The notes under the pieces were generated by a model, which made no database searches, was not told where the DNA came from, and saw only the letters and a list, made by a program, of their open reading frames with translations. A program made the translations under genes and the position numbers. Below, piece by piece: positions 52,242-64,000 of a stretch of DNA of 64,000 bases (positions within the stretch are counted from its first letter, which is position 1; each line of letters opens with the position of its first letter). The DNA comes from Paenibacillus sp. CC-CFT747 (GTDB taxonomy: Bacteria; Bacillota; Bacilli; Paenibacillales; NBRC-103111). The stretch lies in assembly GCA_030323305.1 (NCBI GenBank), contig CP106741.1:2100001-2164000 (forward strand), given 5' to 3'.

Positions 52242-53002
52242 TTTTAGTCGTGGACGTGGGCAATACCAACATAGTCCTGGGAATTTACAAGAAAGAATCC
52301 CTTCTGCATCACTGGAGATTGAGCACCAACCGTTCCGCAACGGTAGATGAGTATGGAATCATGGTTCACAATCTTTTTCATCATGCGGGAATCAAAGTGG
52401 AGGATATAGAGGGAGTGATCATTTCCTCGGTGGTTCCTCCTTTAATGTTTGTATTGGAGAACCTGTGTGTAAAATATATAAAGAAAACACCTATGATCGT
52501 AGGGCCCGGGATCAAAACCGGCCTCAATATCCGGTATGAGAATCCGAGGGAAGTAGGAGCCGACCGCATCGTCAATGCGGTGGCGGGAATCGAAATCTAC
52601 GGTCCTCCGCTTATTATTGTGGATTTCGGTACGGCGACGACCTTCGATTATATTGACGAGCAGGGCCAGTACATCGGGGGCAACATTGCTCCGGGTATCG
52701 GCATTTCCACGGAGGCCCTGTACCAGCGGGCGGCCAAGCTGCCTCGAATTGAGCTGGTCAAGCCTAAGAGCACGGTCGGACGCAATACCGTCAGCTCCAT
52801 GCAGGCCGGTATCATTTTTGGCTTTGCGGGGCAGGTGGACGGCATTGTCGAGAGAATCCGCGAAGAATTCGGCACATCGCCCAAGGTGATCGCCACCGGA
52901 GGGTTGGCCGAACTGATTTCTTCCGAATCGCGGTCGATTGAAACCGTCAATCCCCTTCTGACCTTGGAAGGACTAAGGATTATTTACGAGCGGAACGTAT
53001 AA
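52238..53002 (+). CDS. coaX: Type III pantothenate kinase
   Basis: A 254-residue CoA-pathway kinase of the ASKHA fold. [11 protein letters not shown] (phosphate 1), [12 protein letters not shown] and [13 protein letters not shown] are conserved. GTG start inside the nadC stop (GTGA). Intact. Confidence 0.95.
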   Translation: MILVVDVGNTNIVLGIYKKESLLHHWRLSTNRSATVDEYGIMVHNLFHHAGIKVEDIEGVIISSVVPPLMFVLENLCVKYIKKTPMIVGPGIKTGLNIRYENPREVGADRIVNAVAGIEIYGPPLIIVDFGTATTFDYIDEQGQYIGGNIAPGIGISTEALYQRAAKLPRIELVKPKSTVGRNTVSSMQAGIIFGFAGQVDGIVERIREEFGTSPKVIATGGLAELISSESRSIETVNPLLTLEGLRIIYERNV

Positions 53003-53039
53003 AAGAAGAATACAGAATTGGAAAAGGAGGCAGAGGCCC

Positions 53040-53917
53040 ATGAAAGATCACCTAATCCGAGCCACCGCCCTAGGCGGCAAGGTGCGTGCCTTCGCGGTAC
53101 AAACGACAGAGCTGGTCAACGAGCTGAGCCGCAGACATGGGACCATGCCGACCGCTACCGCCGCGCTCGGGAGAACCCTGACCGCGGGGGCGATGATGGG
53201 GGCCATGCTGAAAGGCGAGGAGAAGCTCACCATTCAGGTAAAGGGAGACGGACCGATCGGCCAGATCGTGGTGGATGCCAACGCCCACGGCGAGGTTCGG
53301 GGCTATGTCACCAATCCTTCCGTGGACCTTCCCCTGAACCCGATCGGCAAATTGGACGTAGCCGGCGCGGTAGGACGGGATGGGTTCCTCTATGTAACGA
53401 AAGACCTCGGCCTCAAGGAGCCTTACCGGGGGGAACCCCGATTGTTTCCGGGGAATTGGGGGAAGATTTCACTTATTATTTTGCCAAGTCGGAACAGACG
53501 CCTTCAGCGGTAGCTCTTGGGGTGCTCGTGAATACGGATTATACCGTAAAAGCGGCCGGCGGCTTTATTCTTCAGCTGCTGCCGGGGCTTTCCGAAGAGG
53601 AAATCGAGGAAATGGAGAAAAAGCTGAGTGCGCTTCCTCCCATCACGACGCTTTTGGAGCAAGGTGCAACCTTGGAGCAGATTCTTACGTCTATTACAGA
53701 GGACGTTGACGTGAAGGACAGCCTGGACATTGTTTTCCGGTGCAAATGCTCCCGCGAACGGGTGGAACAAACCCTGATGAGCCTCGGACGCGAGGAGCTG
53801 ACGGCCATTCTCGAAGAAGACAAGAAGGCCGAGGTTACCTGCCATTTCTGCAATGAAGTCTATCCGTTCACCGAGAAAGAAATCGAGGAGATCCGAGACC
53901 GGATCGAGATTCAATAA
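53040..53917 (+). CDS. hslO: Redox-regulated chaperone Hsp33, frameshifted
   Basis: A 292-residue holdase. The C-terminal zinc switch is visible as CKC (about residue 235) and CHFC about 30 residues later. DHLIRATALGGKVRAFAV is the usual N-terminus. One G is missing in the long run 53428-53433 (six seen, seven needed). AAGGAGG upstream. Confidence 0.92.
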
Positions 53918-53944
53918 AAGCAAGTTCGGCAAGAGGAGACGGGG

Positions 53945-54900
53945 ATGAGAAACGTTAAGCTGTTGTGGGGAATCATACTGGTGCTGGCGGCGGCCATTCT
54001 CGTTCTAACCAGGATGGCCATGTTCGATAAAGCAAACCCACGACCGGCATCGCCGGTGGCGGAAGAGAAAGCGGTGGCTTCCATCGGCGGGGTGCAGATC
54101 AGTTCCGACCGCTTAACGGACGCCCTGTACAAAAAATACGGTACGGAAATGCTGGATCAGATTCTGGACCGCGAAGCCGTTCGGCTGGAAGCGGAGCAGA
54201 AAGGGATTCACGCCGGAGATGAGGAGATCGACCAAGAGCTGACCAAGATGCAGCAGGGCTATGACAGCGAGGAGCAGTTCTATCAATCCATGAAGGATCA
54301 GGTAGGACTGACGAAGGAAGAGCTGAGAGAAGATGTTCACTACAAGCTGCTTCTGGAGAAAATCGCGACCGCCTCGATCGTCATTACGGAAGGGGAAGTT
54401 CAAGCTTACATAAAGTCGCATGCGGAGGAATTCAAGAATATCATCCAGTTCCGCATCCAGCAAATCATTAGCGATACCTTGGAGCAGGCCAACAAAACCT
54501 ATGAACTCGCTCAGAAAGAAGACTTCGGTCAGCTCGCCCGGCAGCGGTCGCTCGATACGAACACGGCAAACGAAGGCGGAGACTTGGGCTGGGTGGAGGA
54601 CAACGATCCCTTTATTCCGGCTCCTATCATGAAAGCGGTGGAAATGATGAAGGTGGGGGACATCAGCCGTCCGATCAAGGTTGATAGAGGCTATGCGGTC
54701 ATCCGGCTCAAGGATCGGAAGGAGCAGTCCAAGGGAACCCCGGCGCAGATTGCGGAATCGGTCCGTAAACAGCTGGCCCTGCAGCAGGCACCCCTCTCAA
54801 GGACATAGTCAAAAGCTTGCGCGACAAGTACAACGCTATTATTTTGGACTCGACGCTCGCTTCCCACCCTCCTCATCAAAATAAGGTTGACAACATTTAG
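53945..54900 (+). CDS. yacD: Parvulin-type foldase YacD-like, 3' frameshift
   Basis: A 318-residue exported peptidyl-prolyl isomerase. An N-terminal membrane anchor or signal (about 5-25, LLWGIILVLAAAILVL) has no lipobox cysteine. A SurA-N-like helical part precedes a rotamase domain (IQFRIQQIISDT, NEGGDLGWVEDNDPF, GYAVIRLKDRK). One C is missing at 54791-54794; repair adds 35 residues. Matches yacD of B. subtilis by place between hslO and cysK. Confidence 0.85.
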
Positions 54901-54915
54901 GCGGGTTGATACTAT
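54887..54915 (+). promoter_or_regulatory. cysK promoter
   Basis: TTGACA (54887-54892), 17-bp spacer, TACTAT (54910-54915), inside the 3' end of the foldase gene. A CCGAC/GTCGG hairpin follows in the leader. No CymR site recognised. Confidence 0.75.
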
Positions 54916-54972
54916 GAAAGTAGTTAATGCCGACTAGTTTTGTCGGAAATAAATCGGGGAGGTTACATTACC

Positions 54973-55911
54973 ATGGCAAGATTGGTACAGAACGTAACAG
55001 AATTGATCGGATCTACCCCTTTGGTACGGCTCAACCGCGTGGTTCCGGAAGACAGCGCCGAAATTTATGTGAAGCTGGAATACCAGAACCCGGGATCCAG
55101 CGTTAAGGACCGGATCGCCATCAGCATGGTAGAGGTGGCCGAGCAGGAAGGCAAGCTTAAGCCCGGTGCGACCATTATCGAGCCCACCAGCGGGAATACG
55201 GGCATCGGTCTTGCCATGGTGGCAGCGGCGAAGGGCTACAAAGCCATTCTCGTTATGCCGGAGACGATGAGTATGGAACGCCGCAATCTGCTGCGTGCTT
55301 ACGGTGCGGATCTGGTGCTGACGCCGGGAGCCGAAGGAATGAAAGGAGCCATCCGCCGGGCGGAGGAGCTTCTTCAGGAGAATCCGGATTACTTCATGCC
55401 TCAGCAGTTCAAGAATACCGCCAACGTCAAAATCCACCGCGAAACGACCGGCCCGGAAATCGTGGAAGCCATCAAAGGCCATGACGGCAAGTTGGACGCG
55501 TTCATCGCAGGGATCGGGACCGGCGGTACGATCAGCGGAGCGGGTGAAGTGCTGAAAGAAAACTTCCCGGGCATCCGAATTTATGCCGTGGAGCCTTCCG
55601 CGTCCCCCGTCCTAGCCGGAGGAAAGCCGGGCCCCCACAAAATCCAGGGCATCGGAGCCGGGTTCGTTCCGGATATTTTGAACACGAACATTTACGATGA
55701 AATCATTCCCGTGGAGAACGAAGAAGCCTTCGAAACGGCACGCCGTGTAGCCAAAGAAGAAGGCATTCTCGGCGGCATCTCGTCCGGCGCAGCCATTTTC
55801 GCCGCCTTGAAGGTAGCCAAGCAGCTGGGCAAAGGCAAGCGTGTCGTCGCCATTCTGCCAAGTAACGGAGAGCGTTATCTGAGCACGCCTCTTTATCAGT
55901 TTGAAGATTAA
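54973..55911 (+). CDS. cysK: Cysteine synthase A
   Basis: A 312-residue PLP enzyme making cysteine from O-acetylserine and sulfide. Lys45 in [10 protein letters not shown] binds [15 protein letters not shown] and [12 protein letters not shown] hold the substrate and phosphate loops. Intact. GGGGAGG upstream; own terminator. Confidence 0.96.
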   Translation: MARLVQNVTELIGSTPLVRLNRVVPEDSAEIYVKLEYQNPGSSVKDRIAISMVEVAEQEGKLKPGATIIEPTSGNTGIGLAMVAAAKGYKAILVMPETMSMERRNLLRAYGADLVLTPGAEGMKGAIRRAEELLQENPDYFMPQQFKNTANVKIHRETTGPEIVEAIKGHDGKLDAFIAGIGTGGTISGAGEVLKENFPGIRIYAVEPSASPVLAGGKPGPHKIQGIGAGFVPDILNTNIYDEIIPVENEEAFETARRVAKEEGILGGISSGAAIFAALKVAKQLGKGKRVVAILPSNGERYLSTPLYQFED

Positions 55912-55925
55912 GGATGGTTTCGCGA

Positions 55926-55956
55926 AAGCCCCTCATTCGGAGGGGTTTTCTTTTTT
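55926..55956 (+). terminator. cysK terminator
   Basis: AAGCCCCTC / GAGGGGTTT, then a T-rich tract. Confidence 0.88.
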
Positions 55957-56036
55957 CTGCCGGGCTTCTTAACTTTCTCCCCGTTTTCGGCTGATTTTAG
56001 GTATACTAGTCCTAATCGCCTAGAGGAGGAACGGCC

Positions 56037-57610
56037 TTGACGTTATTATCACTGGAGCAGTGGAGGCAGTGGTGCGGAAGCTATACAATGCTGCCCTATG
56101 TAGAGACCCATCCGATTAAGGAAACCGAGACGCGGCCCGCCGATTGGAAAGCGTTATGGGAAGGGGTCGGTACGGAAGCCTTTGTCCTGGAGAGCGGCAA
56201 AGCCGGCCGGTACACTTTCTTCGGCCGTAACGCCGTCTCCGTTATGGAGGGAAAAGGAGAGAGCGCGGTCGTGAACGGACACTCCGGCCCTCGCTATAAG
56301 GTGACCGGCCGACCGCTGGAGCTCATCAAGCAGTGGATGGAGCCTTACCGCTCGCCCGCGCTTCCAGGGCTTCCCAAATTCTTAGGGGCTGCGTGGGCAT
56401 GATCGGGTACGACGTCGCCCGGTCCCTGGAGAAGCTGCCGGTTCTGGCGGCGGACGATTTGGAGCTCCCCGATTATGTGATGCTTCGCTTTGAGGAACTG
56501 TGGATCATCGACCTGCAGGAGCAGCAACTCTTCTGTGCGGTCCACGTGCCCGTAGAGAGCGGCGAACCCGGCGGGAAACGGAAGCCACTGGAGGAGCTGT
56601 ATGCGGAAGCAGCGGAGCGGGCGGCGCAGATGAAAGCCTTCTGGGACGAGCGGATAAGCGGTCCCGCGGCGGAAGCCGGAGAGGAGCGGGCCGTCCGGCG
56701 GCGGGAGTTCCTGCGTACGGAGGGACACGCCTGGAACGGGGAATCCCCGGAGTCGGTCGAGCGGGCATTCGGCCGCGAGGAGTTTATGGAGGCGGTCCGT
56801 CGGATCCAGCGCTATATCAGCGACGGTGACGTGTTTCAGGTGAACCTCTCCGTCCGTCAGAGCAAAGCACTCGAGAGTCCGGTTGAGGAGATTTACGAAT
56901 GGCTGCGCCTCCTGAATCCTTCCCCCTACATGGGCATGCTCCGCCTACGCGGCTTTGACCTCGTGAGCGGATCGCCGGAGCTTCTCGTCCAGCTCGAGGG
57001 TTCCGTCGTCCGGGCCCGTCCCATTGCCGGAACCCGGCCGCGCGGCAGGACCTCGGAGGAAGACCGCCGATTGGCGGACGAGCTCATTCACCACGAGAAG
57101 GAAAGGGCCGAGCACATCATGCTGGTGGATCTCGAACGAAACGACATCGGCAAGATCTCCAAATACGGTTCGGTTAAAGTGAGCGAGCTGATGGCGATCG
57201 AATATTACTCTCATGTGATGCACATTGTTTCGGAGGTGCGCGGGGAGATCGCCGACGGACGGGACGCCTTCGATGTGATCGCCGCAGCTTTTCCGGGCGG
57301 GACCATAACCGGGGCCCCCAAGGTGCGGACGATGGAGATCATCGAGGAGCTGGAGCCCGTCAGACGCGGCCCTTATACCGGCTCTATCGGCTGGATTGAC
57401 TATAACGGCAATATGGAATTAAATATAGTTATACGTACCCTTGTGGCCAAAGACGGGATCGGCTATGTCCAGGCAGGAGCGGGCATCGTCATCGATTCCA
57501 TTCCCCATAAAGAATACGACGAATCCCTGAGCAAGGCGAAGGCGCTGTGGAAAGCCATCCAATGCAGCGAAAGCTTTCTGGCGGCCCTTCCTGCAGGAAG
57601 TCAAGGATAA
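56037..57610 (+). CDS. pabB: Aminodeoxychorismate synthase component I, frameshifted
   Basis: A 524-residue chorismate-binding enzyme that makes 4-amino-4-deoxychorismate with Pab[20 protein letters not shown] and [13 protein letters not shown] are conserved. Context (pabA, pabC, folP) favours PabB over TrpE. One G is missing at 56385-56388. TTG start after GAGGAGG. Confidence 0.9.
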
Positions 57611-57623
57611 GGAGCGGATCCGG

Positions 57624-58202
57624 ATGATTCTGGTTATCGATAATTTTGATTCTTTTACCTATAATCTCGTGCAGTACCTCGGTGAAATCGGGGAAGAGAT
57701 CGTGGTCCGGCGCAACAACGAGATCGACCTGGAGGGCATTGCCGCCCTCAAGCCGGATCATATTCTCATTTCTCCGGGGCCGTGTACCCCGAACGAAGCC
57801 GGGATCAGCCTTAGCTTGATCGACCGGTTCAAAGGCCAGATTCCTATTTTCGGCGTTTGCCTCGGCCATCAGTCCATTGGACAAGCCTTTGGGGGAGACG
57901 TCATCCGGGCCGAGAAGCTCATGCACGGCAAAACGTCCCCGATCCATCATGACGGGCGGACCATTTTCAGCGGCCTGGACAATCCGTTCACCGCTACCCG
58001 TTACCACTCCTTGATCGTGAAGCGCGAGACCCTTCCGGACTGTCTGGAGATCAGCGCGTGGACGGAAGAAGGGGAAATCATGGGCTTGAGGCACAAGGAA
58101 TATGCCATCGAGGGTGTCCAGTTCCACCCGGAATCGATTATCACCGACAACGGCATGCAGATTTTGCGGAATTTCCTCGGACGCCGGGCTGCTGGAGTGT
58201 AG
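57624..58202 (+). CDS. pabA: Aminodeoxychorismate/anthranilate synthase glutamine amidotransferase
   Basis: A 192-residue class I amidotransferase. Nucleophile in GVCLGHQ; His and Glu in GVQFHPESI. In B. subtilis this subunit serves both folate and tryptophan synthesis. Intact; 13 bases after pabB. Confidence 0.94.
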   Translation: MILVIDNFDSFTYNLVQYLGEIGEEIVVRRNNEIDLEGIAALKPDHILISPGPCTPNEAGISLSLIDRFKGQIPIFGVCLGHQSIGQAFGGDVIRAEKLMHGKTSPIHHDGRTIFSGLDNPFTATRYHSLIVKRETLPDCLEISAWTEEGEIMGLRHKEYAIEGVQFHPESIITDNGMQILRNFLGRRAAGV

Positions 58203-58203
58203 C

Positions 58204-59042
58204 ATGATTATTTCACTTAACGGCGAGCTGGTCCCTCAGGAGAAGGCCCTTGTATCCGCCTACGATCATGGGTTTTTGTACGGGATGGGGTTGTTTGAAA
58301 CCTTCCGTACGTATGCGGGGCGGCCTTTCCTGCTGGAGCGTCATCTTACCCGGCTCGCGGAGGGCTGCAGGGATCTAGGCATCGAATACGCCCCTTCGGC
58401 GGAACGGATCGGCTCCCTCATCAACCGGCTTCTGGAGGCCAACGGCCTCCGGGATGCCTATATCCGGCTCACGATTACGGCGGGAGAAGACTTGTTGGGC
58501 CTTCCCACCGGTCCGTACCGGAATCCTACGGAAATCGGCTATATCAAAGAGCTGCCCCCTGTCTCTAAAGAAATAGAAGAAACGGGCAAAGCTCTGCAGA
58601 AGCTGCAGTTAAGGCGGAATTCGCCCGAAGGGGAGGTTCGCCATAAATCCCTGCATTACATGAATAACATTATGGCCAAAAGGGAAATGGTTCACTATCC
58701 GTGGTCGGTTGGAGCGGAGGGCCTGTTCTTCACGGCAGAAGGCTTTGCGGCGGAAGGCATCGTCAGCAACGTTTTTTTATTTTCGGGGATATCCTTGCGA
58801 CGCCGCCTTTGTCCACCGGACTATTACCCGGGATAACCCGGGCTTTGGTGATGGAGCAGGCACGTTTAACCGATAGAAAAGTTGTCGAAGATTGTTACAC
58901 GTGGAACGACATTCTTCGCGCGGATGAAATTTTCCTTACGAATTCCATTCAGGAAATCGTGCCGGTCACCCGTCTTTATGATACGGACGGGCATGACTGG
59001 ATTGTAGGGAAGGGGCAGCCGGTCCTGTTACCCGGCAGCTGA
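58204..59042 (+). CDS. pabC: 4-amino-4-deoxychorismate lyase, frameshifted
   Basis: A 279-residue fold-type IV PLP enzyme that releases p-aminobenzoate. DHGFLYGMGLFETFR at the N-terminus and Lys148 in VRHKSLHYMNN as Schiff-base lysine. One T is missing in the T7 run 58772-58778. One base separates it from the pabA stop. Confidence 0.9.
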
Positions 59043-59079
59043 TGCGGGACTACCGCCGTCTTACGGAAGGAGGCAGAGC

Positions 59080-59933
59080 ATGAATACATCGGTACGCCGA
59101 ATCCCTTGCGGTTCTTTAACCCTCGAGCTGGGGGCGAGGACCCAGATTATGGGTATTTTAAATATAACCCCCGATTCGTTCTCCGATGGAGGACGGTATA
59201 CGGCGGTGGAGGATGCTGTCCGTCAGGCCAAGCTGATGGTAGAAGAGGGGGCGGACATTCTAGACATTGGAGGGGAGTCTACCCGGCCGGGGGCGGAGCC
59301 GGTCAGTGCAGAGGAAGAGCTGAACCGCGTCATTCCGGTGCTCGAGGCTCTTAAGGAAGCATCCCTCTCCGTCCCCATCTCGATCGATACGTACAAAGCG
59401 GAGGTAGCGCGTAAAGCTCTTGAAGCCGGTGCCCATATTATCAATGATGTCTGGGGGTTCAAGAGGGATCCGGCCATGGCCCGAACCGCCGCGGAATTGG
59501 ATTGTCCCGTCATTCTGATGCATAACCGCACCGACACCTCCTACTCCAATTTTTGGAGGATGTGGCCGACGATTTGAAGGAAAGCATCCGGCTCGCCCGG
59601 AAGGCCGGGGTGAAGAAAGAGCGGATTATTCTGGATCCGGGGATCGGGTTTGCCAAAAGCTATGAGCAGAACCTGTATCTTATGAATAACCTCCATACGG
59701 TCCGCGACCTGGGCTACCCCGTCCTTCTCGCCACCTCCCGCAAAAGATCTATCCAGCGAACACTTGATCTGCCCGCGGACGAGGTGGTCGAGGGGACCAT
59801 CGCCACCGTCGTGCTTGGCATTGCCCAGGGCTGTGAGATCGTCCGGGTTCACGATGTGCGGCCCAATAAGAAGGCGGCCGTCATGGCCGATGCCATCGTC
59901 CGCTCCCATTTCACTTGCGAGGTGAGGCCTTAA
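59080..59933 (+). CDS. folP: Dihydropteroate synthase, frameshifted
   Basis: A 284-residue sulfonamide-target enzyme joining pABA and the pterin. GILNITPDSFSDGG, DIGGESTRPGAEPV, LMHNRTD, DPGIGFAK and ATSRKRSI are hallmark loops. One T is missing at 59550-59554. The stop overlaps the next start (TAATG). Confidence 0.93.
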
Positions 59934-60811
59934 TGGATAAAATAACGCTAACCCGCATGGAGTTCTTCGGCTACCATGGGGTGTTTGCCGAAGAGAACAA
60001 GCTGGGCCAGCGGTTTTATGTAGACGCCGACTTGTTTATGTCTTTGGCCGAGGCCGGAGAAAGCGATAACCTGGAGCTTACCATTAACTATGCAGAGGTC
60101 TATTATGCCATTGAAGAGATCGTGGAGAAGGAGACCTTCAAGCTTCTTGAAGCGCTGGCGGCACGCATTGCGGATACTCTTCTGATCAAATTCCCCCGAA
60201 TCGAGGAGATTACGGTCCGGGTTATCAAGCCCCATCCTCCGTTCAAGATCTTCTTCGAAGGGGTAACCATAGAGATCCACCGCAAACGAACCTTCACCGC
60301 TTACATCGGGCTCGGCTCGAACATGGGAAACCGGGAACAATACCTTCAGGAAGGAATCCGTCTGCTGAACCGCACGCCGGACGTTCGGGTTACCCGCAAG
60401 TCTTCCGTTTACGAAACGGATCCATTCGGGTTTACGGACCAGGACCCTTTTCTCAATATGGCGGTGGAGGTTAAGACCGGGCTGTCTTCCCTTGAGCTGC
60501 TCCACCGGATGCTGGAGATCGAGCTGAAGCTCGGACGCAAACGAGAAGTCCGCTGGGGACCGCGTACGCTGGATTTGGACCTGCTGTCCTACAACCGGCA
60601 GACTTGGACCTCACCGGAGCTGATTCTTCCTCATCCGGGCGTAAAGGAACGAGCCTTTGTCCTCATTCCTCTTCAGGAGATAGCACCGGACGATGCCATA
60701 CCCGGTATCCCTTCACTCGCACAGCATGGGCTTTCGCTCCAAGGAAAGGAAGGCGTACGGAAATGGACCACTACCAGCTCGCCCAACGAATCCGGGCTTT
60801 CCGGAAGCTGA
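59933..60811 (+). CDS. folBK: Fused dihydroneopterin aldolase / HPPK (FolB-FolK)
   Basis: A single 292-residue frame. Residues 1-120 are FolB (MEFFGYHGVFAEENKLGQ; Lys in VIKPHPPF). Residues about 122-275 are FolK (YIGLGSNMGNREQYL, DQDPFLNMAVEV, WGPRTLDLDLL). No start codon or ribosome site lies at the joint (IHRKRTFTAYIG), and neither alternative frame has a nearby stop, so the fusion looks genuine. B. subtilis has two genes. The 3' end overlaps the next gene by 49 bases. Confidence 0.88.
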   Translation: MDKITLTRMEFFGYHGVFAEENKLGQRFYVDADLFMSLAEAGESDNLELTINYAEVYYAIEEIVEKETFKLLEALAARIADTLLIKFPRIEEITVRVIKPHPPFKIFFEGVTIEIHRKRTFTAYIGLGSNMGNREQYLQEGIRLLNRTPDVRVTRKSSVYETDPFGFTDQDPFLNMAVEVKTGLSSLELLHRMLEIELKLGRKREVRWGPRTLDLDLLSYNRQTWTSPELILPHPGVKERAFVLIPLQEIAPDDAIPGIPSLAQHGLSLQGKEGVRKWTTTSSPNESGLSGS

Positions 60812-60977
60812 AGGGCTATACCCAAACCGAACTGGCCGAGGAAATCGGCGTTTCTATAGCTATCATAGGAGCCATCGAACGGGGAACGCGCAAGGCGGAC
60901 CCCGCCTAATCCGGCGAATTGCCGAGGCTCTTGGTGTGGAGGAAGAAGAAATGACCTCCGCACCCGAAAGGAGATAA
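60763..60977 (+). CDS. yazB: Small HTH (Xre-type) protein YazB, frameshifted
   Basis: A 71-residue protein with one helix-turn-helix (YTQTELAEEIGVSIAIIGAIERG). Target unknown. One C is missing at 60900-60903; repair gives PRLIRRIAEALGVEEEEMTS. GGAAGG lies before the ATG. The folK-yazB-dusB order is conserved in bacilli. Confidence 0.82.
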
Positions 60978-60982
60978 TCAAC

Positions 60983-61998
60983 ATGCTGAAAATACGTGAC
61001 GTCGTCGCTAACAATAGAGTAGTGCTCGCCCCAATGGCGGGGGTATGCAACCCGGCCTTCCGGCTCATCGCCAAGGAATTCGGCACCGGACTCGTCTGTG
61101 CCGAGATGGTGAGCGACAAGGCCATCGTCCACGGCAACTCCCGGACACTGGAGATGCTGTATGTCGATGAGAGGAGAAGCCGCTCAGCCTCCAAATTTTC
61201 GGAGGAGACACCGAGACGCTGGTGGAAGCGGCCAAGGTCGTGGATACCCAGACCAATGCCGATATTATCGACATCAACATGGGCTGCCCGGTTCCCAAAA
61301 TCACCAAAAGCGAAGCCGGTGCCCGCTGGCTGCTTGACCCTTCGAAGATCGAGAAGATGATCTCCACGGTCGTGAAAGCCGTATCCAAGCCGGTTACCGT
61401 CAAAATGCGGATGGGCTGGGATGACGAGCACATTTACGCGGTCCAGAACGCGAAGGCCGTAGAGAACGGAGGAGGGTCCGCCGTATCGGTTCATGGCCGT
61501 ACCCGCGTCCAGATGTATACCGGCACCGCCAATTGGGACATCATCCGGGAAGTGAAGGAGAACGTTTCGATTCCGGTCATCGGCAACGGAGACGTTCATA
61601 CCCCGGAGGATGCCAAGCGGCTGCTTGATTTGACGGGAGCGGACGGAGTCATGATCGGCCGTGCCGCGCTCGGGAATCCGTGGATGCTGTACCGGACCGT
61701 TCAATACTTGAACAACGGAGAACTGGCACCGGAACCGACAGCATCCGAAAAAATCCGCATCGCGATTCTCCATATGGACCGCCTGATCAACCTGAAAGGG
61801 GAACATGTGGCGGTGAAAGAAATGCGCAAGCACATGGCCTGGTATTTGAAAGGGCTGCGCGGGTCGGCCAGTGTAAAGGATTCCATTATGGAGATGACGC
61901 GGCGCGACGATATGGTGAACGCTCTGCAGGAATTTGTCGCTCGTTTGGACGATCAATCGGGCGCTCCGAACGGTGAAGAAACGGCCTCCGTTCATTGA
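60983..61998 (+). CDS. dusB: tRNA-dihydrouridine synthase DusB, frameshifted
   Basis: A 338-residue FMN enzyme. [26 protein letters not shown] catalytic Cys region ([10 protein letters not shown]), [12 protein letters not shown] and VIGNGDV are family blocks. A G is missing at 61173-61174, unusually a run of only two. ATG after AAAGGAG. Confidence 0.9.
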
Positions 61999-62013
61999 GG
62001 CGGCTTCGTTTTT
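61979..62013 (+). terminator. Possible terminator at the dusB end
   Basis: GCCTC / GAGGC with outer AACG/CGTT and a bulge, then T5. Overlaps the last dusB codons. Confidence 0.45.
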
Positions 62014-62030
62014 GGGGGTTCTGCCTGACA

Positions 62031-62059
62031 TTGACATTTAGAACCCCTTGCAATATAAT
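62031..62059 (+). promoter_or_regulatory. greA promoter
   Basis: TTGACA (62031-62036), 17-bp spacer, TATAAT (62054-62059), full consensus. Confidence 0.85.
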
Positions 62060-62065
62060 CAGTCA

Positions 62066-62274
62066 ATAAACCGGACAGGTTGACGCTTGCAGTCATCTTG
62101 CCGGTACCCGGTAATATACTATTTTTAAGCTACCGTTAAGGGCCATCGCCCGGTTAACGGCATCAAATACGGTGAGATTCATACGGACGTCTAACTCGTT
62201 CAACCGCTTCGGTAACGGAACGGGAGAACACTGAGGTATGGAAAATCTTTCACATGACGGGAGATCTGTAAGGG
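62066..62274 (+). promoter_or_regulatory. Long structured greA leader
   Basis: About 210 untranslated bases between a consensus promoter and greA. CCGTTAAGGGC, loop CATC, GCCCGGTTAACGG forms a strong hairpin near 62132-62160. ACCG/CGGT and CCGGTACCCGG add more. No known riboswitch class recognised, no T run. Confidence 0.45.
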
Positions 62275-62750
62275 ATGAGTGAAAAAGAAGTACTTCTCAC
62301 GCAGGAAGGCTTGAAGAAGCTCGAAGAAGAGCTGGAGACACTTAAATCCGTCAAACGCCGCGAAGTCGCCGAAAGAATCAAAGTAGCCATCGGATACGGC
62401 GACATCAGTGAGAATTCCGAGTATGAAGACGCCAAGAATGAACAGGCTTTCATTGAAGGCCGGATCATAACCTTGGAGAAAATGCTTCGCAACGCCCGGA
62501 TCATCAACAACGAAGAAGTGGATATCAATACGGTCAGTGTCGGCTCCATTGTGACCCTGAAGGATTTGGAATACGGAGATACGGTGGAGTATTCCATCGT
62601 GGGAACAGCGGAATCGGACCCTTTTCAGAACAAAATTTCGAACGAAAGCCCCGTTGGCAAGGCCATCCTGGGCAAGAAAAAGGCTCGACCGTTGAAGTCA
62701 ACGTACCCGCGGGTATCATCCAATACCAAATCATCGACATCAAAAAGTAA
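62275..62750 (+). CDS. greA: Transcription elongation factor GreA, frameshifted
   Basis: A 158-residue factor that helps backtracked RNA polymerase cleave its transcript. N-terminal coiled coil with the acidic tip ([13 protein letters not shown]); C-terminal FKBP-like domain. A G is missing at 62683-62684; repair gives [15 protein letters not shown] and the normal length. Confidence 0.92.
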
Positions 62751-62784
62751 CGATCGGCTCTTAAGTGAATTTAATCCGCTGCGG

Positions 62785-62808
62785 AAAAGCTTCCTTAGGG
62801 AGCTTTTT
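62785..62808 (+). terminator. greA terminator
   Basis: AAAAGCTTCC, loop TTA, GGGAGCTTTTT. Confidence 0.85.
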
Positions 62809-62892
62809 GTAATAACGGACATTACTAATGGATGGTTAAACGCCTGGCTCCCGCAGGGAGGCGAAGCCGTTTATCCTTGTGAAGGAGATTAG

Positions 62893-64000
<1,108 letters not shown>

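Overview
The window is a chromosomal segment of a spore-forming Firmicute and fits a Paenibacillaceae member best. The GC content is fairly high. The 23S and 5S genes look paenibacilli-like. The gene order follows the Bacillus subtilis origin-proximal block (csfB-yaaO-tmk-darA-yaaR-holB-ricT-yabA-yabB-rsmI-abrB ... lysS) with local differences. No phage, plasmid, IS or CRISPR element was seen. This is conserved core genome, not an accessory island.

Layout. 1-2420: 3' part of a 23S rRNA gene, spacer, 5S rRNA and terminator. 2562-3092: a convergent membrane protein. 3286-10586: sporulation regulator gin, a PLP decarboxylase and the replication/signalling cluster tmk-darA-yaaR-holB-ricT-yabA-yabB-rsmI. 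10573-10872: three tandem 95-bp repeats. 11037-12868: abrB (minus strand) and an HD-domain hydrolase, both with Spo0A-box-like sites. 12904-15622: tatD facing an inverted ecsAB transporter operon. 15843-17553: promoter, c-di-AMP riboswitch and cell-wall protein yabE. 17694-27613: rnmV, rsmA, yabG, veg, sspF, ispE, purR, ridA, spoVG, glmU, ctc, pth, fin. 27869-38520: mfd, a PrsA-type foldase, spoVT, yabM, yabN, hup, rqcP, yabP, yabQ, divIC. 38610-44271: yabR, tRNA-Met, spoIIE, yabS, yabT. 44302-55911: tilS, hprT, ftsH, nadABC, coaX, hslO, a second foldase and cysK. 56037-64000: the p-aminobenzoate/folate operon, a small HTH gene, dusB, greA and the start of lysS.

How the genes work together. 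Many serve entry into and progress through sporulation: Spo0A-controlled abrB and spoIIE; sigma-H-type spoVG; the sigma-factor inhibitors Gin and Fin; SpoVT, YabG, YabP, YabQ and SspF. Others form essential housekeeping routes: tRNA processing and modification, DNA repair, NAD and CoA synthesis, folate synthesis, cysteine synthesis and division. Cyclic-di-AMP signalling appears twice, as the protein receptor DarA and as the riboswitch before yabE.

The main caution concerns sequence quality. About 39 frame breaks fall in 30 of roughly 64 protein genes, including essential ones (tilS, ftsH, lysS, ispE, nadABC). Almost every one is repaired by adding a single base to a homopolymer, most often G or C. 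Repaired lengths then match the families. This looks like homopolymer under-calling, not gene decay. Coordinates of broken genes below cover the whole repaired gene. The likeliest new biology is in non-coding parts: the 95-bp repeat array, the Spo0A-box cluster before the HD gene, and structured leaders before glmU and greA.
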